Assembly: GCA_002482545.1 (NCBI GenBank)
Contig: DLGF01000020.1
Span: 62,001 to 126,000, forward strand
Length of the DNA: 64,000 nt
From: Sporomusaceae bacterium UBA7701
GTDB lineage: Bacteria > Bacillota > Negativicutes > Sporomusales > UBA7701
Reading direction: 5' to 3'
The translations under genes and the position numbers were made by a program. Positions within the stretch are counted from its first letter, which is position 1. Each line of letters begins with the position of its first letter. The notes beneath the pieces are model-generated. The model did not search any database and was not told the DNA's origin. It was given only the letters and a program-made list of their open reading frames with translations. Shown piece after piece: positions 1 to 8,354 of this stretch.

Positions 1-419
1 AGCACAGCATTCCCTCCTGTTCCATCTTCCGCCGGACGAATCGCGCCGGGACACGCTTCCTCACGGCTCGTTATATCATATTAGCCGCAGGGGGAGATGG
101 TGACCAAAATATTGCGAATTTAGCTTATTTTTGCCTGATTGCTTTAAATATCTCTAGTTTTCGATATCGATGACTTGCCGGGAACGATAACCGTAGTGCT
201 AGATAAGGGCGTCGGCGTATGTCGTGCGGCGGGAGAGCTCATCTCGGGACAGATACGTCAAGGCCTGTACCGGCGCGGGCGGAAGAACCGCTCAGGCAGG
301 GAACAGGCCCGAATGTCGTACTTTGCCGAGTTGTGGGGAAAATTTACCTGGCTGCTGTTGGCATCTTTGGAAGGGTATGGTATGCTTTAGCTAAAGTCGA
401 TCCGGTGATCTGAAAGAGG
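1..419. other. intergenic / left edge, no supported gene
   Basis: No convincing coding sequence is visible here; the short open frames have poor composition and no ribosome binding site. Bases 11-22 read on the minus strand give a purine-rich AGGAGG-like stretch just before an ATG at 10-8. That could be the first codons of a leftward gene leaving the window, but three codons cannot prove it. The stretch probably also holds the promoter of the methyltransferase-like gene starting at 426; no clear -35/-10 pair was identified. Confidence 0.4.
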
Positions 420-425
420 ATGCTC

Positions 426-1475
426 ATGAGCTTCTTAGCGCGGAACGAGTATTTGCTGAGCGAAATCGATTATTATCACGCGCAGATTTGCGCCCGGCTG
501 ACTCAGGACGCCTGGTCGCAAAATTACCGGGAGATATGGAACACCGTCTGCTTTCAGCTTAATTGGTACGGCTATCCCACCGCCGAACCTCCCCGGGACA
601 GCGTGGTCCGCCGGCTGTTGGGCTACACGCGGTACGGGCGGTTCTGGAGCGTGGACAGTCCGGTTTTAAACAGCGCGATCGCCCTGTCCAAGGACACGGC
701 GGTGCCCTGCCGCACCCTTTTCGGGTTTGATCTTTACACCACGGGGCTTGGCTCCGGCGAACTGTTTGCCCACGGCGTTCTGGACAGGAGCGGGACCCTT
801 GTCGTTCTCAGGCTTATGCCCTATCTCCTGCAGTTCATTGAGGTCGGCGCCGGCAACGGCTATTTTTCTTTCCTCGCCGCCCAGCAGGGCCTGCCGGTTG
901 TGGCCATAGAACCCGCCGTCGGGGAATACGGCCGGCTGGCGGCGGGAGTGGAGCGGAACGGCTTCGGGAATATCACCGCCTTGCCCTGCTCGCTGGAGAA
1001 TCGTTCCGATGGGCTGGGCTATTCCATCGAAAGCGGGAAAGCCGGCAAAGAACTCGAACTGGGCGATTACCGGGCGGCGGGCAGCCTGGTGCGGATCGAT
1101 GCGCCGGGCGCCGCGCTGTCGCTCCTCCAGCGCGCCGGCGACTGGCTGGCAGCCTATGACGCTCCGGTCCTTCTCCTGGAAACCGGCTGTGCGACAGCTC
1201 AGGAAACCGGCCTGATTTTAAGCGAACTGAACGGCCGCGACTATCTTATCTATGCCGTCAACCGCACTCCCAAGCACCAGGGAACGCCGCTGCTGCCGGG
1301 GGATGAGCCGGCCTGCAGGCTGACGTCGAGTTTTCTGGCCTTGCCGCCGATGGCCGGAGATATGGCCGATTTATTGAGCCGGCCCGTGGATATGAGGGTT
1401 TTTACCCTTACGGAAAAACTGGAGAATCTGTGCCATTTTGTCAAAGGGTCCTTTGAGGTTCTCTGCGGCGGATGA
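426..1475 (+). CDS. class I SAM-dependent methyltransferase-like protein
   Basis: Protein of 349 residues from the ATG at 426, which sits 7 bases after GAAAGAGG; the ATG at 420 is too close to that site. Residues 139-148 (EVGAGNGYFS) form a glycine-rich SAM-binding motif I followed by an acidic residue at the end of the next strand (AIEP), the Rossmann-fold pattern of class I methyltransferases, similar to FkbM-type enzymes. The first 135 residues match no family I recognise and could carry substrate specificity. The C-terminal third lacks obvious catalytic signatures. Substrate unknown. The MFS transporter follows 160 bases downstream on the same strand and could be co-transcribed. Confidence 0.6.
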   Translation: MSFLARNEYLLSEIDYYHAQICARLTQDAWSQNYREIWNTVCFQLNWYGYPTAEPPRDSVVRRLLGYTRYGRFWSVDSPVLNSAIALSKDTAVPCRTLFGFDLYTTGLGSGELFAHGVLDRSGTLVVLRLMPYLLQFIEVGAGNGYFSFLAAQQGLPVVAIEPAVGEYGRLAAGVERNGFGNITALPCSLENRSDGLGYSIESGKAGKELELGDYRAAGSLVRIDAPGAALSLLQRAGDWLAAYDAPVLLLETGCATAQETGLILSELNGRDYLIYAVNRTPKHQGTPLLPGDEPACRLTSSFLALPPMAGDMADLLSRPVDMRVFTLTEKLENLCHFVKGSFEVLCGG

Positions 1476-1637
1476 GCAGGAGGCGACAGGGCTTACGCGG
1501 CATATCTTCCCTGCCGTCGGGAAAGCATATAGGTGCGCGGCCCTGCCTCGCCCGGACGGCCTGGCGCATTCCCGGACGGAGGAGGCCTCGCGGCCTGCAG
1601 CCTTGGCGAGCCATCGATCTCATGGAGGTTTTCAGAA

Positions 1638-2789
1638 TTGACGCAACTCGCTGCAGGGCGGCTTTCCGCCCTGTCCTTTTTCCTATTGTTGATCATCGGA
1701 ATCACCTTTAGCCTGGCCGGCGTCGTGACGAAAGAGGTTGCGGCCACTTTCGCCGTAGATACCTATGTAATCGGTTATATTTTCAGCCTGTTTACCATTG
1801 GCTATAGCCTGGCCATCCTCGGCAACGGGTTTGTCCTCGACCGGATCGACATCAAGGTGGAGATGCTCGCGGCCCTTGCCTTGACGGGCGCCGCCATCGT
1901 CGGGGCGACCTGCTTTACGTCCATCGCGGTCTTTGCGGTTTCCATCTTTTTATATGGGCTGACCCTTGGGGTCCAACTGTCGGTCGCCTATTATCTGATT
2001 GTAAATCTGCATGATGAAAAGGCCCGGGCCGCCAAAGTCAGCCTGCTCAACTTTTTTTTCAGCCTGGGAGCGATTGTTGCGCCGACCGCCGCCGGGCTTA
2101 TTCTGCAGGCGGGCGTAAAATGGCAGTGGATTTACCAGGGACTGCTTTTCCCTTTACTGGCGGCGGCGATCGGAGTTTGCCGCCTGCGGTTTCAGGTCAG
2201 GCCGCGCGCCGCCGGCCGGGAGAGTGGCGGGGAGCGGTGGGGCAGCGGGATCTATCTTGCCAGCCTGGCGCTTTTATGCTATGTGCTGTCGGAAATGATT
2301 TTCGGGTATTGGGTAGTCGTATATATGATGGACCGCCTGGCGCTGGAGGTCGCCGTCGCCAGCGCGACGCTGTCGGTATTCTGGGTATTCATGGCGACCG
2401 GACGGCTGCTGTCCGGGCTGTTTATCGCCCGGATCAGCCTGTGGCGGTTTATTGTCATCTGCTCCATACTGGCTTGCGCCGCCTTCGCGCTCCTGCTCAA
2501 CGCGACGGAGGCAAAATGGGCGATCGGGCTGGTGGCCCTGATGGGGCTCGGCTATTCCGGGCTTTATGCCGCCATCCTCTCCTACGGGACCCTTCAGGGA
2601 TCGCGGCCCTCCTCGCGGCTGACCACCTTCTTCCTGACGGTCGGCTCGGTGGGCGGGATCGCGGCGTTTCTCCTGTCCAGCTATATGAAGCAGCATTTTG
2701 ATGTCGCCACCGCCATGGGGCTGGGAGCCTTTCTGATGGGAATGGTGACCGTTTTCACCATTGCCGCCAGGGCCGGAAACCCGCAATGA
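1638..2789 (+). CDS. MFS transporter
   Basis: About 383 residues from a TTG at 1638 preceded by GGAGG at 1624-1628; the upstream in-frame ATG at 1533 would add 35 residues with no membrane character. The protein is almost entirely hydrophobic, with about 12 predicted membrane segments, charged loops near the middle (RPRAAGRESGGERWG) and a small-residue-rich final helix, as in the major facilitator superfamily. The layout resembles sugar/FucP-like or TsgA-like members, but the substrate cannot be read from sequence. Inner-membrane secondary transport is the likely role. Confidence 0.75.
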   Translation: MTQLAAGRLSALSFFLLLIIGITFSLAGVVTKEVAATFAVDTYVIGYIFSLFTIGYSLAILGNGFVLDRIDIKVEMLAALALTGAAIVGATCFTSIAVFAVSIFLYGLTLGVQLSVAYYLIVNLHDEKARAAKVSLLNFFFSLGAIVAPTAAGLILQAGVKWQWIYQGLLFPLLAAAIGVCRLRFQVRPRAAGRESGGERWGSGIYLASLALLCYVLSEMIFGYWVVVYMMDRLALEVAVASATLSVFWVFMATGRLLSGLFIARISLWRFIVICSILACAAFALLLNATEAKWAIGLVALMGLGYSGLYAAILSYGTLQGSRPSSRLTTFFLTVGSVGGIAAFLLSSYMKQHFDVATAMGLGAFLMGMVTVFTIAARAGNPQ

Positions 2790-2860
2790 TTTTAAAGGCG
2801 GCGAGGCTTTGCGCAGGAGGGCTTGCTTTGGCGGTTTTCCGCAGAAGCTGCGCCGGATAT

Positions 2861-2888
2861 TTGCCCCGCACCCCGGAAACTGCTACAA
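2861..2888 (+). promoter_or_regulatory. sigma-70-type promoter for the cyclophilin gene
   Basis: TTGCCC at 2861-2866 and TACAAT at 2883-2888 are separated by 16 bases, 33 bases upstream of the cyclophilin ATG. A clear AGGAGG lies at 2909-2914. Confidence 0.5.
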
Positions 2889-2920
2889 TGGTACCATAGC
2901 GAAACTAGGAGGCTTGGATA

Positions 2921-3394
2921 ATGGAAAAGAATCCGGCGGTCAAATTCGAAACATCGTTGGGCGATTTTAAGGTCGAGCTGTTCGCCGACAAGGCGCCTGA
3001 GACGGTAAAGAACTTCACGGAGCTCGTGAAGAAGGACTATTATAACGGGACGATTTTTCACCGGGTGATTGCCGGATTCATGAACCAGGGGGGCGATCCC
3101 ACGGGGACGGGACGGGGAGGCCCCGGCTACACCATTCCCGACGAGTTTCACCCCGACCTGAAACACGACGAACCGGGCATTCTTTCGATGGCCAATGCCG
3201 GACCCGACACCGGCGGCTCCCAGTTTTTCATCACGGTCGACGCCACCCCCTGGCTGGATAACCGCCACGCCGTATTCGGCAAGGTCGTGGAAGGCTATGA
3301 GGTGGTGACAGCCATCAACGCGGTCAAGACCGACTGGAACGACCGCCCCCAGGAGCCGGTGACCATCGAGCGCATAACTTTTCTGGGCGAGTAG
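2921..3394 (+). CDS. peptidyl-prolyl cis-trans isomerase, cyclophilin type
   Basis: 157 residues, the normal length of a single-domain bacterial cyclophilin. The family pattern is complete: FHRVIAGFMNQGGDPTGTG, then SMANAGPDTGGSQFFI and WLDNRHAVFGKVVEG. These carry the catalytic Arg of FHRV, the Gln/Gly loop and the conserved FGKV. There is no signal peptide, so it should act in the cytoplasm on proline bonds of folding proteins. AGGAGG precedes the ATG. The GIY-YIG gene starts one base after its stop codon, so the two are probably co-translated. Confidence 0.93.
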   Translation: MEKNPAVKFETSLGDFKVELFADKAPETVKNFTELVKKDYYNGTIFHRVIAGFMNQGGDPTGTGRGGPGYTIPDEFHPDLKHDEPGILSMANAGPDTGGSQFFITVDATPWLDNRHAVFGKVVEGYEVVTAINAVKTDWNDRPQEPVTIERITFLGE

Positions 3395-3395
3395 C

Positions 3396-3662
3396 ATGCC
3401 GTTCATCTATATAATCGAATGCGCCGACGGCTCCTACTACACCGGGTGGACTACCGATCTCAAAGCCCGGCTTGAGGCGCATAACGAGGGAACGGCGGCC
3501 AGGTACACCCGGGGCCGGGGACCGGTAAAATTGGCTTATTGGGAGGAATATCCCGATCAAAGCGCCGCCCGGCGGCGGGAGTGGGAAATCAAACAACTGA
3601 CCCGCCGGCAAAAAGAAGAGCTGGTTTCGGCGGGGAAGAGGCCGGTCCGGGAGCCGTCGTGA
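3396..3662 (+). CDS. GIY-YIG domain protein (UPF0213/YhbQ type)
   Basis: 88 residues, a stand-alone GIY-YIG domain. The N-terminal FIYIIECADGSYYTGWTTD carries the paired Tyr/Gly motifs, followed by the conserved Arg (LKARLEAHN) and the KLAYWEEY strand with its Glu. This matches the small YhbQ-like group of predicted nucleases whose biological substrate is not established. It immediately follows the cyclophilin gene and is likely in the same transcript. Confidence 0.88.
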   Translation: MPFIYIIECADGSYYTGWTTDLKARLEAHNEGTAARYTRGRGPVKLAYWEEYPDQSAARRREWEIKQLTRRQKEELVSAGKRPVREPS

Positions 3663-4122
3663 GGCGGCTGTTTTTTTTGCCCTGCCGGCCCGGGGCCGGG
3701 CAACCGCGGCTGCCGCTCCCTCCGTAACGCAAATATACAGAATACAACAGAATGTTGTGTGGTATGGAACAGGGAAGCGGCAGGAGACACCCGTTGGGGG
3801 GGCGAAATAAAAATGTGGTATATAGACTGCCTTTGCCAGCCGGGAATGGAGCGGTCAGGTTGGCCGTCAGCATCGGAACGGTGGCCGCGGACGGGCGGAA
3901 GCCCTGCGCAACGCTCGGCAACCAGGAATAGCGCCGCAGGCTTTACCGTGATAGAAGCAGGACGGGGCGGGCCGAAAGGTTCGGCCGCCGGATTTTTGCG
4001 AGGCGGGGTTATTGTGAAAATCCAGAATTTTTTTGCAGAATGGAATGCTTATTGTGAGGGGTAAACGACGGCGGTTCAGCGCCGCGGCAGGCGCCTCTCC
4101 GCGCAACGCAGGAGAATGAAAT
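3663..4122. other. intergenic region upstream of the sigma-54 activator
   Basis: About 460 bases without a credible gene. It holds an ACAAC-AGAAT-GTTGT inverted repeat near 3747-3761 and the hairpin GGCCGAAAGGTTCGGCC near 3969-3985. A weak GG-N10-GC match at about 3813-3826 could be a -24/-12 promoter but departs from consensus. GGAG near 4110 is the likely ribosome binding site of the activator. No open frame here has coding character. Confidence 0.4.
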
Positions 4123-5883
4123 ATGGATAGAGAGCATAAATCAGCTGTTCCGGCAGCCTGGAACATCAGCAGCCGCGAAATGCGGGACATCCTGAATTCG
4201 ACCCACGACGGCATGCTTGCCGTCGACGAAAAGGGTATCATCATCTTGCTGAATACCGCCGCCGAGCGTCTGCTGGAGATTTCCGCCGCCGAATCCTACG
4301 GCCGCCCGGCCAAGGAAGTAATTCCGGGATCGCGGCTTCACTATGTCATGGAATCCGGCCTCAGCGAACTCAATCAACGTCAGGATATCGGCACTACCTG
4401 TATTGTAACCAACCGGGTGCCCGTCCGGGATTCCGGAAACCGGATCGTCGGCGCGGTGGCGGTATTTCGCGATATCACCGAGGTCGAGCAGTTGGCGGAA
4501 GAAATTACCGCGATGAAGGAAATCAAGGAACTGCTGGAAGCCATCATCAATTCCACCCAGGACGCCATTTCGGTCGTAGACCATGAAGGCAAAATCATCA
4601 TGGTTAATCCGGCCTATTCCCGGGTTATCGGAATGCGCCGGGAGGAAGTGCTCGGCAAGTCCCCGACCGTGGACATCCGCGAGGGTGAAAGCGTTCACCT
4701 GCATGTCATGAAAACCCTGGAAAGCGTGCGGGGCGTGCCGATGCGGGTGGGGCCGGGGAGCAGGGAAGTGCTGGTGAATGCCGCCCCGATCATTGTGAAC
4801 AGCGCTCTTAGGGGCAGCGTAGCGATTATCCATGATATTTCCGAGATCAAACGGCTCAATGCGGAACTGGCTCACATGAAGTCGCTGGTGAACCGGGGGC
4901 AGGCAAGGTATACTTTTGACAATATCGTGGCCAAGAGCCCTTCGATGCTGATCGCGGTGGAGCATGCCCGCCGCGCGGCCGCAACGCCGGTGACGGTTTT
5001 GCTTTCCGGCGAGAGCGGCACCGGCAAGGAACTGTTCGCCCATGCCATTCATCACGCCAGCCCGCGCAAAAACCGTCCCTTTGTCAGGGTCAACTGTGCA
5101 GCCATTCCCGTCACCCTGCTGGAGAGCGAGTTATTCGGCTACGAAGGCGGAGCTTTCAGCGGCGCTCTCAAGAGCGGCAAGAAAGGGCTGTTTGAGGAGG
5201 CCGGCGGCGGGACTATTTTTCTGGATGAAATCGGGGAAATTCCTCCCGCCGTACAGGTAAAACTGCTGCGGGTGCTTCAGGAAAAGGAGTTTACCCGGGT
5301 GGGGGGAGTCAAGCCGGTCGGCGCGGATGTAAGAATTATTGCGGCTACCAATCAAAACCTGGAGGATATGGTAAAAACCGGCGCCTTTCGCGAAGACCTC
5401 TACTATCGCATCAACGTATACCCCATTTCCATACCGCCCCTCCGGCAGCGCCCGGAGGAACTGCCGGAGCTTGTGCGTTACCTCCTGGATAAGCTCAACC
5501 AGGAATATGGGCGCTCGGTTCAAGGAATTTCCGGCGAGGCCCTGAACCTGATCCGCGAATACCATTGGCCGGGTAATGTCCGCGAACTGGAAAACGTGCT
5601 GGGCCGGGCCATTATTCATATGGGAATCTTCGAAGATGTCGTAGCGCCGGTTCACCTGCCGCCGCTCGGGAAGCCCATGGCCGGCGCGGAACCCGTTCCC
5701 GCCGATGGAGCCGCCGCGGGCCGGCGGACCCTTGCCGAGACGGTGACGGAGGCGGAGCGGCAGGCGATCCTGGCGGCTCTCGCGGCCAATGACGGGAATC
5801 GCGCCGAAACGGCGCGGCAGTTGGGGATTGCCATCCGCAGCCTGTACTATAAAATGGAACGTTATGGAATCAAAGGATTGTGA
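4123..5883 (+). CDS. sigma-54-dependent transcriptional activator with two PAS domains
   Basis: 586 residues. Two PAS domains occupy about residues 18-125 and 135-245, a short coiled linker follows, and the AAA+ sigma-54 activation domain covers about 265-500. Walker A is GESGTGKE (296-303). The sigma-54 contact loop is GAFSGA (343-348), a conservative variant of GAFTGA. Walker B is GGGTIFLDEIGE (361-372). The C-terminus (about 545-586) is a Fis-type helix-turn-helix (NRAETARQLGIAIRSLYYKM). There is no receiver domain, so it probably senses a small molecule or redox state through PAS. The adjacent palindrome at 5911-5944 and the -24/-12 promoter at 5998-6013 make the downstream permease its likely target. 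Confidence 0.92.
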   Translation: MDREHKSAVPAAWNISSREMRDILNSTHDGMLAVDEKGIIILLNTAAERLLEISAAESYGRPAKEVIPGSRLHYVMESGLSELNQRQDIGTTCIVTNRVPVRDSGNRIVGAVAVFRDITEVEQLAEEITAMKEIKELLEAIINSTQDAISVVDHEGKIIMVNPAYSRVIGMRREEVLGKSPTVDIREGESVHLHVMKTLESVRGVPMRVGPGSREVLVNAAPIIVNSALRGSVAIIHDISEIKRLNAELAHMKSLVNRGQARYTFDNIVAKSPSMLIAVEHARRAAATPVTVLLSGESGTGKELFAHAIHHASPRKNRPFVRVNCAAIPVTLLESELFGYEGGAFSGALKSGKKGLFEEAGGGTIFLDEIGEIPPAVQVKLLRVLQEKEFTRVGGVKPVGADVRIIAATNQNLEDMVKTGAFREDLYYRINVYPISIPPLRQRPEELPELVRYLLDKLNQEYGRSVQGISGEALNLIREYHWPGNVRELENVLGRAIIHMGIFEDVVAPVHLPPLGKPMAGAEPVPADGAAAGRRTLAETVTEAERQAILAALAANDGNRAETARQLGIAIRSLYYKMERYGIKGL

Positions 5884-5910
5884 TTATTTCCACAAACGCA
5901 ACAGTTTTCA

Positions 5911-5944
5911 CTGCATTATTTTGCAGTGCTGCAAAATAATGCAG
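5911..5944. promoter_or_regulatory. perfect 16-bp inverted repeat, probable enhancer site of the sigma-54 activator
   Basis: CTGCATTATTTTGCAG (5911-5926) and its exact reverse complement (5929-5944) are separated by two bases. No T-tract follows, so it is not a terminator. It lies 28 bases after the activator stop and about 54 bases upstream of the -24 element, a position expected for an upstream activating sequence. Confidence 0.7.
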
Positions 5945-5997
5945 GATATTTTGTGTATACATGTATTAAAAGTCGCATTATTCCTACAATTGTCGGC

Positions 5998-6013
5998 TGG
6001 CACGTTTATTGCA
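5998..6013 (+). promoter_or_regulatory. sigma-54 (-24/-12) promoter
   Basis: TGGCACG-TTTA-TTGCA matches the consensus TGGCACG-N4-TTGCW at every defined position. It is about 380 bases upstream of the permease start codon and directly downstream of the inverted repeat. Confidence 0.85.
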
Positions 6014-6167
6014 TTAAAAAACTGCATGGATTGTTTTCGAAATTACATAGATCGCTTTAAAGTAAATTTTCTGTCGATAAGCTTATGACAGCTGCAGATA
6101 AACTGTAGGCGACAATTTAGCGGCCTGTTTTGCCGATAATAATCGCTTAACACATGAATGGACATTA

Positions 6168-6197
6168 TTGACTAATTTCCATGGACAAATGTATAAT
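6168..6197 (+). promoter_or_regulatory. second, sigma-70-type promoter of the permease
   Basis: TTGACT (6168-6173) and TATAAT (6192-6197) with an 18-base spacer. Transcription would start near 6204 and give a leader of about 190 bases that contains the structured element at 6237-6312. Confidence 0.65.
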
Positions 6198-6236
6198 GAG
6201 TGGGCATATGTTCTTATGTATGACGTTTTTGGGGTA

Positions 6237-6312
6237 AAACGGCACTACCCGAGTCCTCGCAGCGAAGAGGGCTCCGGATGACCGCCGCAGGCTATGGCGG
6301 GCAAAGCCGTTT
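6237..6312 (+). ncRNA. predicted three-way-junction leader RNA upstream of the permease
   Basis: Three nested helices can be read directly. The outer stem is AAACGGC (6237-6243) with GCCGTTT (6306-6312). Hairpin 1 is GAGTCCTC (6251-6258) with GAGGGCTC (6267-6274). Hairpin 2 is CCGCC (6282-6286) with GGCGG (6296-6300). The layout resembles a small riboswitch, but it matches no class I know. Confidence 0.4.
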
Positions 6313-6394
6313 ACATAGCGGAAGGGGGGAGTGGCGGATCAAATAGCGATTGAAAGGTCTTATCCAATCCATAATAAAACGAAGGGGTGGACAC

Positions 6395-7798
6395 ATGGAT
6401 ATTTTTAGGAAAAAAGATGTTGACGTGCTTCTCGCTGAAGCCGGCGCAAAATCCCTGAAAAAGACCCTTAACGGTGTGGACCTTATTCTTCTCGGCATCG
6501 GCTGCATCATCGGTACTGGTATTTTTGTTCTGACAGGGGTTGCCGCTGCCAAATATGCCGGCCCCGCACTCATGTTATCCTTCGTGCTCTCGGGCGCGGC
6601 TTGCACGTTCGCCGCTCTGGCCTATGCCGAGCTTGCCGCGATGGTTCCCATCGCCGGCAGCGCCTACACCTATTCCTACGCCGCCCTCGGCGAGTTCGTC
6701 GCCTGGATCGTCGGCTGGAACCTCATCCTGGAGTACACCGTCGGCGCGAGCACCGTGGCCGTCGGCTGGTCCGGATATGTTGTCGGCCTTCTGAAGTCCG
6801 GCGGCATAACCCTTCCCAAGGAATTCACCTCAGTGCCGATGGACGGCGGTATGGTAAACGTCCCGGCGGTACTCATCATTCTTTTCCTGACCTGGCTTCT
6901 GGTGCTGGGCACCAAGGAAAGCGCGACCCTCAACCGTATCCTGGTTATCATCAAGCTGGCCGCCGTCTTTATCTTCATTGCTCTGGCCGGTCCGAAAGTC
7001 AATGTTGCCAACTGGGATCCGTTCATGCCCTTCGGCTTTAGCGGAGTAGCCACGGGCGCCGCGATCGTGTTCTTCGCCTACATCGGCTTTGACGCTGTCG
7101 CGACTGCTGCGGAAGAATGCAAAAACCCGAACAAAGACCTGCCCATGGGCATCGTCGGTTCGCTGGTCATTTGTACCGCTCTCTACATCATCGTGGCTGC
7201 AATCCTCACCGGCGTTGTTCCTTATAAAGAGCTCAACAGCCCCGAGCCTGTCGCTCTGGCGCTCAGGTATATCGGCTATAATATCGGTTCGGCTCTCGTC
7301 GGCACCGGCGCCCTCTGCGGTATCACCACCGTGTGCCTGGTGCTCATGTTCGGCCAATCCCGTATTTTCTTCGCCATGTCCCGCGACGGCCTGATTCCCT
7401 CGGGCATCTGCGAAGTCCATCCCAAGTACGGCACTCCTTACAAAATCACCATCGTCGCCGGCATCGGCTGCGCGATCCTCGCCGGCCTCCTGCCGATCGG
7501 CATCCTTGCCGAGCTGACCAACATCGGCACTCTGTTCGCCTTCGTGGTCGCCGGTATCGGCGTTCTCGCGCTGCGGAACACGGCCCCGGACCTGCCCCGT
7601 CCCTTCCGTTGCCCGGCGATCAACATCATCGCTCCGCTTGCGTCCCTCAGCTGCGGCTATCTGATGTATATGCTGCCGGTTGAGACCTGGATCCGGTTCG
7701 GCGTCTGGTCCCTCATCGGTATTGCCATCTACTTCTTCTATGGCTATAACCACAGCCATATGAACAAGCTTACCGGCAAAGCCAACATCAACCAATAA
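6395..7798 (+). CDS. APC-superfamily amino acid permease
   Basis: 467 residues from the ATG at 6395, which follows AAGGGGTGG; an ATG at 6350 in the same frame has no such site. The N-terminus after a short charged stretch holds the APC signature GIGCIIGTGIFVLTG, where the broken first helix binds the substrate alpha-amino and carboxyl groups. About 12 membrane segments follow, with IGFDAVATAAEECKNPNKDLP in the middle, typical of the cationic amino acid transporter (YfnA/CAT-like) branch. Substrate specificity cannot be fixed. It stands alone behind a control region with sigma-54 and sigma-70 promoters and next to a PAS activator, suggesting uptake induced by its substrate or by nitrogen/energy status. 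Confidence 0.9.
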   Translation: MDIFRKKDVDVLLAEAGAKSLKKTLNGVDLILLGIGCIIGTGIFVLTGVAAAKYAGPALMLSFVLSGAACTFAALAYAELAAMVPIAGSAYTYSYAALGEFVAWIVGWNLILEYTVGASTVAVGWSGYVVGLLKSGGITLPKEFTSVPMDGGMVNVPAVLIILFLTWLLVLGTKESATLNRILVIIKLAAVFIFIALAGPKVNVANWDPFMPFGFSGVATGAAIVFFAYIGFDAVATAAEECKNPNKDLPMGIVGSLVICTALYIIVAAILTGVVPYKELNSPEPVALALRYIGYNIGSALVGTGALCGITTVCLVLMFGQSRIFFAMSRDGLIPSGICEVHPKYGTPYKITIVAGIGCAILAGLLPIGILAELTNIGTLFAFVVAGIGVLALRNTAPDLPRPFRCPAINIIAPLASLSCGYLMYMLPVETWIRFGVWSLIGIAIYFFYGYNHSHMNKLTGKANINQ

Positions 7799-7842
7799 TT
7801 TATTAGAAAAAAGACCACGGGAAAAGATTTTGATATGGTAAG

Positions 7843-7872
7843 AGAAGCCTGCGGGGAAGCCCGCAGGCTTCT
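7843..7872 (+). terminator. hairpin terminator after the permease
   Basis: AGAAGCCTGCGGG and its exact complement flank a GAAG loop, followed by TGCTGTCT. The stem is strong but the U-tract poor, so termination efficiency is uncertain. Confidence 0.6.
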
Positions 7873-7888
7873 TGCTGTCTGGCGATAA

Positions 7889-8205
7889 AGGCCATCTGCG
7901 CGCACCCCCGCAAAGGTAGGCCGCGCCTCTAAGCATCCGCGCTAAGAACTTGCGCACTTAGCTCTAAGAGCGTTTGTTTGCGTATACCCAAAGTACACGG
8001 TTTCCTGCCTAAACCCGGAAGATGTTTATTAACGCTCCGACGCTGTCGCTTACCTACGCTTATAATAAACATCTTCCGGCTAGCTAGCTTTTCCGGTGCG
8101 GCCCGCCCATGTTGATCGATTTGCAGGCAAGCAACGGATGCTGAAAAAACTCAAGAAATCAGGACGTGCATCTGAGCCTTTCTCGCCAACCTGGGTTTGT
8201 CCTCA
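7889..8205. repeat. diverged long copy of a palindromic dispersed repeat with a nested inverted repeat
   Basis: Four blocks match the compact copy at 16568-16704 in the same order: AAAGGCCATCTGCG, then GAGCGTTTGTTTGCGTATACCC, then TTCCGGTGCGGC, then GCATCTGAGCC...CCAACCTGGGTTTGTC. Between blocks two and three lies an extra perfect 17-bp inverted repeat (CCGGAAGATGTTTATTA ... TAATAAACATCTTCCGG, about 8021-8088). This suggests insertion or expansion inside an older element. No protein is encoded. Confidence 0.6.
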
Positions 8206-8354
8206 ATTTACGAGGAGCTCTGCGGGGGAAGTTGTCCGCAGGCTCCTCGCTGCTTTTGCCGCCTGCCGAGAAGAATTTACCTGTCCGGTTTCTACAGGTA
8301 ACCAGGCCGGCAACGACGAATTCAATGGCGAAGTCTGGGAATTGAGGTGTCGCC

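Noticed and set aside
175..413. Short frames in the first 420 bases
   Set aside because: Overlapping frames with basic, low-complexity translations and no ribosome binding sites.
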